Source of the DNA: Breviolum minutum Mf 1.05b.01
Taxonomy: Eukaryota; Sar; Dinophyceae; Suessiales; Symbiodiniaceae
Length of the DNA stretch: 64,000 nucleotides
Direction of reading: 5' to 3'
Assembly (NCBI GenBank): GCA_000507305.1
Contig: DF239206.1
Span: forward strand, 166,980-230,979
Under the pieces are notes generated by a model. The model saw nothing but the letters and a program-made list of their open reading frames with translations, had not been told where the DNA came from and made no database searches. The stretch's first letter is position 1, and the number at the start of each line of letters is the position of its first letter. Both the position numbers and the translations under genes were made by a program. Below, piece after piece: positions 1-10,844 of the stretch.

Positions 1-517
1 GCTGTGGCCAACTGGAATCCCCAGGACGGGGAATGGTCATGGGCTGGGACTTCTATCCTGACAGTCGTGCAAGTCCGCATCAAAGTCATGGTCAGAAACA
101 TTTAAAAGACGTCTTCCGCATGCAACCTGTATTTGGAAGGCATCCAATCGTTGATATGTTCAACAGTGTCACAATGTATCATGTTGGTTTTAGTAGCAGT
201 GAGTTCATTTACACACCGGTCTAAACTCCTACATCCGGATGGCGGTTGCATTGCGGATTGCAGGATTTCAAGTTTGTGGTTCACAAAGGCAACGTTCACA
301 GCATTTCCGAGGCACGCACCCCAACATTCATGTCAAACTAAGACTTGAAAATCATGCCAAGGTGTTTTTTTTGTCGCAGGTTGATCAAAGGATACATATA
401 TTATATATATTTTTTATGTTACATATATATGTATATATATATATATGCTTTCTATTTGGATTTGTGATTAATTTGGATTCCATTTTCAGATAGCACTATG
501 TATACCAGATCTCCAAG

Positions 518-1366
518 GTCCACCGATTTCGCCGCTTCTCCGAGGTACGAAATGGTCGGCAGGTGCGCTTGGGCGAACGTGTAGACATGGAGCCCGCGCA
601 GCTGCAAGCTGAGGCTGGGAAACGTGTGCAGAAGTGATAGGCTGTTTGGATGTGCAAAAGGGGTAAGTGGCTGGTTTGAATATGATAAGACTATGGAAAA
701 AAACGGTGGAAATATATTCCCTAACAGAAATCCAGGATCCAAAAGAGATTTTGTTTCGGTGATTGGGATGAAGAGAAATGAAGTTTGGGAAGCTTGTTTT
801 GACAAGCAGAACCTCCAGTTGGAGCCTTTCAAAAATGACGAAGATCCTCATCCTGGAATTTTTGGGGTTCATCCGTCCCACAAAACTTCTCTCATCTTGT
901 GCTTGTTTAGTGGAGTTTTGTTCCTGTGCTTTGGGTGTGGAAATCTGTTTGCTGTAACTGTAACCGTGTCCAATCTAGAACTCAACTTGGACTACACTTG
1001 TTCAGCAGGACAAGCTTCGACTTCAGAACTATGGCCGAAAGTACAGTGATGCAGGACAGCCAGGCCACGTGAATGCGCAGTGGCGTAGCGGAGAGGAAAC
1101 GCTTCGAATCAGTCCGCATTTATCATTTTGTCAGTTGAATCCGTGTTTTTCTCGATCTAAACATGGGTTGGCAAGTTCTACTTTGGACTTTGCCGCTGCC
1201 TGCTCGAAACAAAATGAAGGCGGAACGTATTACAAGCACCATAAGGCCGGGTGATACTTTTGGGAGCTTGAAGGATGTAGACAAGGAGGGGACCGGCTTA
1301 CAGTTTGGGGTTCAAAGGAACGAGCAGACTGGCGACTCAATGACCAGATCCCTTTTGGAGAAGTGA
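518..1366 (+). CDS. 3' exons of an unrecognised gene
   Basis: Four + strand pieces read in compatible phase: 518-613, 1009-1100, 1176-1245 and 1274-1366 (TGA). Three of them start after AG and end before GC or a usable donor. The peptide is polar (for example DKLRLQNYGRKYSDAG and a tail ending MTRSLLEK). I do not recognise a family. The VHRFRRFSE stretch in the first piece is faintly like the RRxSDF motif of PX domains, which is not enough for a call. The last intron would be only 28 bp, so that join may be wrong. A further open stretch at 1-70 could be an upstream exon. No start codon was identified. Confidence 0.3.
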
Positions 1367-3298
1367 GCTAAGTTGGACATAAAGGTCCAGATAAATTCTG
1401 GTTAAATGTTTTTCCAGCATACAGCATCAGCAGCTGTAGGCTGAGAAAGGAAGGCAAACAAAAAACATCAAAAAACATGTCAGGCTGAGAAAGGAAGGTG
1501 GGTTACCCTCCTGGGAACTAACATATCCCCTGAAAAGTCCATTTTGAAGATGATTTTCCTTTTCCCCAGGTGGGATATGTTAATTTCCTGGAGGGTATGT
1601 TTTTCCACCACTCGTGAGTGGCGTGGCGTTAAGGCTGCAAAGATTGGCGCTGGTGGCATACACATTTGGCCTGGCTTGGAGCATCGCAGCTGCACCATTT
1701 TCCCCACTGGCCATTTAGCGCATGGCCTATCAAAAACTGATCCAAGAAATTGTTATGAAATTGTTGTTGTTGTTCCTGCTAACTCCTTTTTGGAACACTT
1801 AGGGTATTCTTTACCTTGAGCGAAAGAATGGTGTCAATGGCCGTGATGTTCATGATTTGAGTCACACGGATTTTGTTTCATGATGCTTTGACTTAAGTAC
1901 TCACCATACCCAATCCTTACCAACCATGCCACCGTCTGCAACATCACGAGGCCCAAGGATTCATTGTGAGGTCACCGCCACGGAGCTCCGCATCCAGGCA
2001 CCTCCTGCAAGCACCAAGCAGTTCTGAGCTTAGAATGACATTGGATCCACGTAGGCATTCCGAGTATATGACACTTTGGTCATGGACCTTCTCACACGAA
2101 GAAGTTGAAGAATGAAGATACCGGGCCATGCACTAAGATATCACTATTGGCCCTATTGGCGCTACTTATTTTTATTCTGTTGTTCAAGTGATTAGTTGCC
2201 AATTGATGTGAATAAACTCATGTCCAACGCCTGAGGTTCAAGAGGCTGCCATCGCATGCGAACATGAGGGGTTCCGGGGAGGTCTCAGTTGGTCTCCCAT
2301 GGTTTGCAGCCTTTCAAAGTCAGATAGCAGGTCTCACACGGGGATGGGGGGAGCATAATGACCTGCCTACCCATGGGTTGACCAAATTGAGACCTCCAAA
2401 TGCAGTACAGTTTAAGCCTTGGTCGTTGATGACCAGGTGTGTAGGTTCAATACATAGGTGGGGGAAACAGCCGGTCGCGTCATAGCTGGCCATGTAAAGC
2501 ATCCAGCCAACTGCCGTCAGAGAGCTTAGACCTTGATGCCCAAGTCTCAACCCGCCTTGGCATCCAAAAAGATCCCTCGGAATTGGGGAGATTTTTTTCC
2601 TACCAAGATGACTTGAGTTGAATTTTTGATTTAAGAGGACCTGGTGGTCCAAAATCAACGTCATACTGTCCATATTGATCCATCGAAAGGTAACCAAGAT
2701 TCTGATGATTCCTGGATTCCTGACATATTTGTCGCGTTTGCATGCGTTTTCTCCCAAGTTCCGAATGTTTCACCGGCCATCTGCAGTTGGCCTGGCCACG
2801 GACCCCGGCTGTGCATGGCTTGTAGCTCCGTCGAGCACGGACGCTCGAGCTCGATTTGAGCTTACCCGTGAGCACCCTGGGCTGAACTAGGCAGACGAAT
2901 TTCGTTGCCTAAATGAAGTTGAGTCGAAAATACTCGAAGTATACTCAAAATCTATCGAACTTCTTAAACTTGGTGAAACCTAGAATTTTGACAATTCTTT
3001 CCCTTACAAGTAGGTGCAAGTCTCCATTCATACTAATTTGGGCACAGTTCTACACACTCGAGAATACACTTGAGCACGCGCACCGGCAAAGGATGTTTGA
3101 TGGATGGTGCATGTTGCTCACAGGGCTACATTTAGACCTGGTTCATAATTCATATGAATTATTGTATCTCCATGTAATTCCTACTGTACTATTCAGAGAT
3201 CATGGGCAGCAATGCTCATCATTCATCAGTGAAAAAGACATGACTTGGCTGAAGAGGCCAATGTGAGTTTTGGTTCAGCCCGTCCTGCATGCAGAGCC
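1367..3298. other. intergenic, no gene supported
   Basis: No exon chain with consistent phase was found on either strand. Positions 1950-2060 resemble 11020-11100 in short purine/pyrimidine blocks (CTCCGCATC and neighbours), probably a degraded dispersed repeat. Confidence 0.4.
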
Positions 3299-6200
3299 AT
3301 GTTGGACAAGATGCAAGCCATAAAATCAGGCGTTGTGTTTCGCATTGTGTTTCTTATGGTGTGTACCCAGCAATTCCAGCAAGCAAGCAAGGTGATTTCT
3401 GGTGAGTTTTAAGCAGGCGTCTGCAAGTCACATCACTGGCCCATGATACAGCGGCTTTGAGGGGTTGTGTGCTGTTGGCTTTTTTCAGCTCAGCCAGTTG
3501 CTTATGGAAGAGAAGTTGAAGAGAATGCAGCTAAATCAAATGGGAACATAGTTGGGTGTTTGCCTAAGATTGTAGGTGCTTGAAGAAACCAATGGTTTCT
3601 GCGTTCCATGCCCATGTCCCAAGCAAGGACAGTGGGCTGAGGCTTGTTCCATGACTCAACACATATCATATATTGATAATTGCGTCAAGTATTATGATGT
3701 TTGTGTATGGGCACATCATAGTGTTCCAAGCCTTGTGCTTTCGCAAGGTTTCACGGTCCTCAATATTCTGTTCACCAATTAGTTACCTGAAAGCATACTC
3801 AACATCGATCCTGGTGGCTTGGAATTGGTTGATCTTCCGCAGATTCCAAAGTGAATTTGCTTCTGCATGTTCTCTGCGAAAGTAGCTGCCTTCCTGGTTG
3901 CAGCGGCTTTGGTGGGCGCAGAGATCTGTCAGGATGAAGCTTGTGTGACTTGGCAGAGGTGGCTTCAATGAGATGGTCATAGTGGTTGTTTCGGTTCGGA
4001 TTTCTACACCTCCACATTTGCTGTTAGGTGTCCCGGAGACCATTGATCCTAGATCATGATGGCCGCTGGGCAGGGACTTTGCTGGCGGTTCAGGGAACCT
4101 TGAATAGGTTCTGAGTGCACATCAATCATGGGAAGACTTCAGATCTAAATGGACTCCATAACATGAATTCGTTGCATACTCCCTGGGCCGGTCCTTTGTG
4201 CATTGGACTGGGAGCAAACCATTGCTTTCGTTCGAGGGAAAGCACACAACATTGAAGAAACATTGGAGTAAAGTTGTGCAGGATATTTTGCCGATCTTCA
4301 CCAGGAATTCTGATTTATTGTTACTTTGTCAAACCGGTTGTAAAGCATACTTTATTCGCTTTTGGTGCAAGCCTACTGAGGTAACTATGATAATATTTTG
4401 GTTCTCCTGGCTTTGTTGCAGCGCTCCGATCTTGAGTTAAATAAAGCTGTGATGGTCACCCCTGCAGACTGCGAATTGGACGCGGCAGTGGAGGTCACTG
4501 CTAAGGTGCGGGTCAACTTCCAACTGGCTGCATGCTGTTTGCTAAGGTTGCTAGGGCAAAAGCCCCTTGACCCCTCCACCATCCTCCAATCATCTCATTT
4601 TACAAAATGGAATTAACATTGAATTTCACACTCCACAATCATCCACAATCTTGATCCACTTCAGATTTGTCACTTCACTTTCACTTATCAGGTGCTGGTG
4701 ATGCTGAATCGCAGCCACGTGCCGGTGCTCCCCGGGCGTTTCCCAGCCAAGTACAACGAATTTCCCAAGGTATGGCGCGAGTTGGCCACGGAAATGCTTC
4801 AAGTGGCAGATATTTACCTGCAAGAGCTTACTGAAAGTTACGGCCAGAGAGAGGTGGGTGTGAAACCTTGAATTGAAGTGAATCAAAACAATGCAACATA
4901 ACAATTTGTAGATATTAGACAGAAAATGTGTTTTTTCGTATTTGGTAGGCTCTACCTCAACCCCTGTTCAGGCAGCGCATGAGTGGCTAGAAATGTATTT
5001 GGAAGCTGCTGACGCTGCAACCGACTTTGTTTTAACTGGTCCGGCTACCAATTTGAATTGGGCATTGCAAAGAGCTCCACAATTGGCCTCCAAGGTAGGC
5101 CGTGTGTTTTGGATGGCAGGAGCTGTAGATGTTGATGGCAACATTCGTGACAGTGATGATGACAAAGCACAGGAGAGGGATTGTTATGATGGTTGAAGTC
5201 TGCAAATGGGGAATGTATGCAAGCGAATATGGATGTACTACTGGTTTTCAGTGTGTATGTGTGTGTGTGGATACCATGCGAAATTTGAAGATGTCTCACT
5301 GTTTTAAAGCCCATACATTTGACATGCCAAAAGACAAGCGCCTGATAAGGTTCGTTTGGACATCATACTTATTTTTGAAAAAAAGAAGGAGAAACCAGGC
5401 AGGAATGGAACAGAATGAAGAAATATCCAGGACAGCGATGGATCTGCTGAATGGAATGCATTTTGGGATCCTTTAGGCACTTCAGAGCTGTTGTCCATGG
5501 GGCTAGATCTGTGGTTGGTGCCTTTGGTGGCAGGTTTTGATGCGACCGAAACCTATGGGATCCCTGCCATCATACAGCTTGTCATGAGGTGCCCTTGGAC
5601 GCCACAAATGCTGTACCGGTGAAGAAGGACTTCATCCAGCGATTGGATCCTACGAAGCAGGTGGCCCGCACAGCACAGCAGATTTGGGCACAGTCCAAGT
5701 TCCAAAAGAGTCACTTTGCTCAAAAAGCTGCAGACATGATGAAACACGATTAGACATGATGAAAGACGACTGGGTGCAATATATGATATTATATACTAGA
5801 AATCTACAATACGTCAAAATGATGCTATGCTTTCTTGCTATTGCAGAATATTCCCGAAAGCAACTACTGTAGATTTAGTACTCGGATCGCCTTGAGCTGC
5901 TTCTGGAGAAAGACACATAACAAGGCAGACAAAAATATGTGTTTCTGATTGGGCCACATGTCTCACAGGACTTTGCATTGGGGATGGTCTCATAAACTGA
6001 TGATTTTTGCAGGGTAAGTCCCAACTGGAAGAAGAGGGAACCAAGCAAATCTGCACTAGCCATGCCAAGAAAATATTATATAATAGTATATTTTTATAGA
6101 ATGATGCTCACTCAGTTGCTATCGCTGATGTCATGATGCGGTCGTCTTTAACGACCAGTGGAAGGCACTGGGTTAATTTGCAATCCTAAGCTACCCTGCG

Positions 6201-6581
6201 ACCCTCAACCCAGCAACCGCTTTCAATTTCTTTGATGCTTGTGTCAGATGATCTCATTGCTGCCACCAATTAGACTCTGAAAAATGATTCCTTGATGTTC
6301 ATTCATTCCATTCACCGGTCGGTTCCCACGGTTCAGCCTTTGGTTCAGGTAACGCAGTTTATTACATGTGGGATACGCTTACCGTGGGCCTCTATCTCCA
6401 GCCCAGTTTTTGCAGCTGGGAGCAAATGCCTTTACAAGGTCACATTTCTGGAAGAGAACAAGGTCGTATATCGCGCTTGGAGAACACAGATTTCGACTCC
6501 ACACAAAAGCTGGTGAATGTGGCGAAAGTCACTGATGTTCCAGCTTTTGTCGAGTTTCTTTTATCACTTTTCAATCATTGA
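3299..6581 (+). CDS. nucleoside hydrolase (IUNH family)
   Basis: Hydrolyses the N-glycosidic bond of nucleosides to a base and ribose (purine/pyrimidine salvage). Exons: 3299-3391 (tentative, signal-peptide-like start), 4028-4061, 4381-4505, 4692-4853, 4972-5148, 5431-5517, 5589-5709, 6349-6581; about 343 residues, normal for the family. The N-terminal metal motif reads DHDGNYDN where the family has DxDxxxDD. VTPADC follows, then TGPATNLNWAL, FWMAGAVDVDGN, DGSAEWNAFWDP, LDATNAVPV and YYMWDTL, in family order, so the ribose-binding Asn and the C-terminal Asp are present. Introns use GT, GC and one GA donor. Two introns are flanked by direct repeats (GACAGYGATG and GTGCCYTTGG). The last Asp of the metal motif is Asn. 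The start exon is the least certain part; the rest is secure. Confidence 0.87.
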
Positions 6582-7103
6582 GGTACCATGACGTACCGAA
6601 GCCAGGACTAGTAACCATTTGTTTGAAGCAGTTTTGCTGCATGGGTCGAATGCGCTGCAATGCTGGATGCTCGAAGATGCTGGAAGTTGATTCACATCAA
6701 CAAGCGGCATTGAAGATCTCTGCGCAAGCACTTGCAATCCGCAAACGGCAAAAGAAGAATATCATGGAGCTGCAGGCCTAATGCAAATTCAATTGGGGAC
6801 TAAAGACCAAGCAGGCCCATGCATTTACATTCATCATTGGCTCGTGGATTTGTGCAACAGATTCTACCATGAGAATCCATGAGATGTTTCCATTCATGTA
6901 CTACTCCAAAACTTGGCTAGGGTGGGGTGGTGTTTCAGAAGCAGTGTCCAGGGTGATCAGTTCCTTGCCAAATGAAGGATTCTGACCAAACGCAAATGTC
7001 AGATCTTGTGCATGTGCTTGGACTGCTAAAGAAAGCTGCCCACAATGGAAATAAATGCTTCGAACATGCTTTCCATGATGTTCATGACATGTTGATATGC
7101 AAC

Positions 7104-7181
<78 letters not shown>

Positions 7182-7381
7182 CATGATGCATGATGCATGA
7201 TGCATGATGACGGTCATTCTAGTGAAGGCCACTTCATGCAGACAGCCTGCAAATTGCTGCATGCTGGACACTGCTGCTTTGTGTTTCAGCAGCGTGTTCA
7301 ATTGCATTTAGAGATTAAGGATAACTAGATTAACTAGATACCGATGTCTCTGGAATGTTCTCCCCTACATGCTTGTCTCAT
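6582..7381. other. intergenic with ATG microsatellite
   Basis: Apart from the microsatellite at about 7105-7182, the only coding-like piece is a + frame ending at 6781 (peptide AALKISAQALAIRKRQ). It could be a small terminal exon, but nothing joins to it. Confidence 0.35.
7105..7182. repeat. (ATG)n microsatellite
   Basis: About 26 perfect ATG units, followed by three GATGCATGAT-type repeats. The poly-Met, poly-His and poly-Ser frames it creates are not genes. Confidence 0.97.
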
Positions 7382-7492
7382 TCATGACAGTTTGAACCGG
7401 AAAACGCCCACTGTCTTTTGCTCGGGTGTCCACCGTAGATCGTGAAAGTCTGGGGGTGGGGCCAGTTGTGTACGCCATGGGAAACTATCCCG
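7382..7492 (-). CDS. possible terminal exon, unrecognised
   Basis: A - strand frame of 36 residues ends in TGA at 7382 and starts after AG at 7493 (peptide includes WRTQLAPPPDFHDLRW). Composition looks coding. It runs against the + strand neighbours, so a chance frame is possible. No family recognised. Confidence 0.25.
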   Translation of the reverse strand, partial: RDSFPWRTQLAPPPDFHDLRWTPEQKTVGVFRFKLS

Positions 7493-7730
7493 CTTGCTGT
7501 CGCTCAAACGAGGAGCTTGATCATTAAACAAATTGCTGGATTCTATAGTGATGCTATGTTCATCCATGCTCATCCCTTTTGTGATGCAGTAAAATCGGTC
7601 AAACTGTAAACGGGCCAAGCCAAGCAGTTCATGTTAAAAAACCTTTGTTTTCCTCGAATCAAAATCCCTGCCAGGATTTAGCTGGTGAATCTGAGAACGA
7701 GGCGTTTGTTGGATTTTTGCCAGATCTTTT

Positions 7731-7853
7731 ATGGCTGGTCAACCTACCCCCCCCTATAAGGCCTTGTTAAGGGCTTATCCTATTAACCATTGGTTTTCCA
7801 TACTAGGGCCTTACTCAACCCGTGTTTCTGGGGGGGGTACGTTGACTAGCCAT
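7731..7853. mobile_element. MITE-like element with 24-bp terminal inverted repeats
   Basis: The ends 7731-7754 and 7830-7853 are inverted copies differing at 2 of 24 positions, each finishing in a run of eight C or G. The 123-bp unit has no coding content. A looser relative lies at about 39127-39235. I see no clear target-site duplication. Confidence 0.65.
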
Positions 7854-7913
7854 GAATCTTGGTGATATCACCGTCACACCAACCATCATGATAAATCATC
7901 ATCAACTTTGACT

Positions 7914-8034
7914 CTAGACTTGAGGTGGAGCCATCTGCGGTGACACAAAGACTGGGCACCAAGGACTGTCCTTGTTGAGCTGTCGCAGCCCTTTGCGAAA
8001 GTCTAGCCGGTTTCCATTGAAATCATGAAATGCC
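7914..8034 (-). CDS. possible terminal exon, unrecognised
   Basis: Bounded by AG|G at 8034 and a TAG stop at 7914. The 40-codon frame (DFNGNRLDFRKGLRQLNKD within it) has coding character. Upstream sequence in the same orientation is open but could not be joined. Orientation opposes the neighbouring + genes. Confidence 0.3.
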
Positions 8035-8370
8035 CTGCGATATCTTGTCCAGTGATCTCCCACTGATCTGCTCTTTGGGGGAAAGACTTCCAGGAAATGA
8101 CTTGCAATCGTTGGTTTGGACCTCAATGAATGGATGCAGCAAGCGTCCCTCAAGTACAGTGTTTCCGATATGGAATGTAGGACATGTTGTGAATAAAGCT
8201 CGCTGAGTTGGTTCCTGATTCCTGCTTGGGTTTGGGATTGCATTGCGGGGCTATTTCAAGATATTTTTCTGTGCGTGTGTGTCAGAGATGATAGACATGG
8301 GTGTTCTCTGATTTGGGGATTACTGGGAGCACAGGACATTGATAGAAATCGATTGATTTTTTTGAAAAAG

Positions 8371-10396
8371 CCAACTTGGGATGCTCAACCAATGCCACCT
8401 CAAGAAGCACAACGGGCACAACCTTGGTTAGAAACACCGACATCAAAGAATCCCAAGTTGTTTTGAATGTTGGGGATGTCAGTGCTGATGTCTTCGCAGG
8501 CCACCTGTTCATGAATTTGTTGTTGCTCCTGGTCCTGGTCAGACCTTTGACCCATTAGACCCGGTGCAGGCAGGGAGCCCATGCATTTTTGAACATGGGA
8601 TATATGGGATGGATTCACATGGAACATATTTGAACCATGCACGAAACCAGGTTGAATTTCGGCCACCGACATGGCATCGACCGACCCCACGAGCTCCAGC
8701 ACCTCTTCAAGCCCAAGTTCCAAGGTGCCGAAGGTGCAAATACCACGGGAGTGAATCTAAGATACTTGGTGTGTGATTTTTGTAGAGTTTTTGCCCACAA
8801 ATGTGGCCCACCATGGTATTGTAAGAAGACTGAGGACAGTTGTGGATCAAATACTTGTTTCCGATGTGTTTGTTGGTTCAGTCCACGGGCGCTTGATCCA
8901 AATGTCATTGGTTCCCTGCCAAATTCATCCGAATTCATAGCAGAAATTGGTCAGTTGTGATACCGTTATTGCCATCGATTTGTGAAGGCCAAGCAAGCCT
9001 TCTCCTCCACCGCTGCTTGACGGTGTCCAGCGAGTAGCTTGTCAGCACTTGAGACAGTTGAAACAAGCGTTTCCTGCTGCGGGCAGTGGATGAATACGCC
9101 AAGGTGGGCGCAGCCTAAATGAATCGACATGATATGACATGATCATACATGATCACCTTCACATGGCCAAGATATGGCGAAAATATGTTGATCAAGACTG
9201 GAGCAAACAAATTTCAGGATCGCGTTGGCAAAGTTGGGAAGATCGCCCAGATTGGAACAAGATGCTGTCAACACTTGGATGTTCGACAGGACAATGTGCC
9301 GTGGACACCAAGCCCAGAAGAGGTAAGAAGCTCAGCCGATAGGTCCTCTTTTCAGTGAGAGATTGGAAACGAGTCACATGCCATGGTAGCCCGAAGAATG
9401 TGACCCGTCCTGAAGGCGAGCTTGACTTTTGTTAGGAAGGCATCGTTTGCTCAAGTCGCATCAGTGGTATGGTTTGAGATTTGAATTATCTTTGTAAATG
9501 TTTGCAGCGACTGGAAAAATTTGCCGATATGCAGTTGGCTTTCTGAAGTTCTGGTCAGAAGTGGGTGAGCTTCTGCAACATGCTCTTTTTTCAGGTGGAG
9601 AGATTTTGCCCCCCGACTGTGATCAAAGAGGCCAAGGCCAGCACATGCCAGCACAAAGGGTGTCATTGGGTGCTATGTAGGTCCTGAGTCCTTTTGCATG
9701 TTCCATCGTGCCATGCGGACAGTCATGAGAAGATCTTTCTGAATCTTGGGCACCTTTGCCAAAATGTTCTGCCCAAAAAATTGCCAAGTGGAAGAATTGA
9801 GCCCTAAACTCTAGACTCTAAATCGAGAACACATACTTGTTCACATTCACTGAGCCAACATCATGGTTTTAACTTGCATGAGCTTCGCGAGTCAGTCTGT
9901 GAGATATGACTCCCTGTGTTGGAGACCAGAATTGAAAGGAAAACTACCATGGCCATCCATGGTCCATGTAGTTCTAACTTGGCAAAAGGGACCGCCTCCA
10001 TCGTTGCACTGGCAGGAAGTTGGCAATATCCGGGGCTTTTCGTCGCCTGAAAGAAAAACAGACTCAAGGCGCCTTAAGCCTTAAGTTTTTTTCACATTTG
10101 ACAAGGTGGGAACGAGGCCCTTTGTTCTCATGATTTTGGCAGTATCCAAAAGGTTGCACATGGAGCACACATCCCAATCAAAAGGGAAGCAACGTGCAAT
10201 AGTCAAGGTAACCTGGAGCATTGGGTTTTGTGTGGTTTTCTTCCCAAAATGCTGGTTCTTCACATGCCGGGCTCAACATCATCTGTCCTTTCATGTGCAA
10301 GTGTCGTATCATGCCAGGTTCTTGCATCAGGATCGCCAGCCAAGACCCCTGTCTAGCGAACAGCTTCGACATTTGATGAGGACATACGAGGACTGA
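8371..10396 (+). CDS. unrecognised gene, proline-rich N-terminal part
   Basis: Nine exons join in consistent phase: about 8371-8456, 8500-8569, 8651-8724, 8988-9066, 9197-9322, 9508-9537, 9595-9669, 10106-10207, 10331-10396 (TGA). The first four encode a Pro-rich region (PPVHEFVVAPGPG, RAPAPLQAQVPR, PSKPSPPPLLDG). The rest is a basic, helix-prone region with two Cys/His-containing stretches (TRCCQHLDVRQ, STCQHKGCHW) and a tail SSEQLRHLMRTYED. No family recognised. Exons may be missing 5' and between 9669 and 10106. The fourth exon is open in several frames, so its frame is inferred from phase. A transposable element sits 12 bp after the stop. Confidence 0.5.
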
Positions 10397-10408
10397 GGAC
10401 TATATAAG

Positions 10409-10839
10409 AGTAGTGCTAAGGCTTGATGGTCAGTTCCAACTTCTCCTTCCCTCCCTCGCCCCCGCCCTCCATATCTCCCCCGCCACTTTCATTTTCAACC
10501 CCATCCCTATGCTTTTTAGTTTCCAAATGTCATAACCAATTACATTTCCTAACCTTGCACCTACACACAACGCCTTTTTCTCCTCCTTATGTTCTTCCCC
10601 CATATTTCCGCGATAACTCCCTAACTTTTTCTGGGTTATTATTTGCCCATGTTTTCCTATGAGCAAGGCATCCATTACAAGTAGCATTATCTCCCCTAAA
10701 CATCTCCAACGCCTTATGCCCCTTACATTTCCAGCATTGTTTTTTCTCAACTTCCTCAACTACAATCTCACCACAAGCAATCCTATGCGAGGGGGGCAAG
10801 GAGGAGAAGTTGAACTGACCATCAAGCCTTCGCACTACT
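10409..10839 (-). mobile_element. 431-bp TIR element carrying a decayed zinc-finger ORF
   Basis: The ends are inverted repeats of about 38 bp (AGTAGTGC then AAGGCTTGATGGTCAGTT shared), flanked by a perfect 5-bp direct repeat ATAAG at 10404-10408 and 10840-10844, as expected of a target-site duplication. Nearly the whole interior is one - strand gene remnant. It encodes a C-x2-C...C-x2-C module (QCWKCKGHKALEMF, TCNGCLAHRKTW, NPEKVRELSRKY) and, after a frame change, a C-x-C...H...H-like module (CRCKVRKCNW, then HLETKKH) interrupted by TGA. There is no transposase, so it would be non-autonomous. Confidence 0.75.
10587..10800 (-). pseudogene. two-zinc-finger small protein remnant inside the element
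   Basis: The readable part is about 65 residues from the inner edge of the terminal repeat to a stop at 10587, with four Cys spaced as two CxxC pairs. The second finger lies beyond the stop in another frame. There is no start codon within the element in this frame. The frame change and internal TGA argue for a broken copy. Function unknown; the CxxC...F...CxxC...NPEK layout recalls small zinc-binding proteins associated with HNH-type elements and large DNA viruses, but this is only resemblance. Confidence 0.5.
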
Positions 10840-10844
10840 ATAAG

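Noticed and set aside
6901-7307. Poly-Met, poly-His and poly-Ser open frames
   Set aside because: Direct translations of an ATG microsatellite in six frames; no splice sites or conserved sequence.
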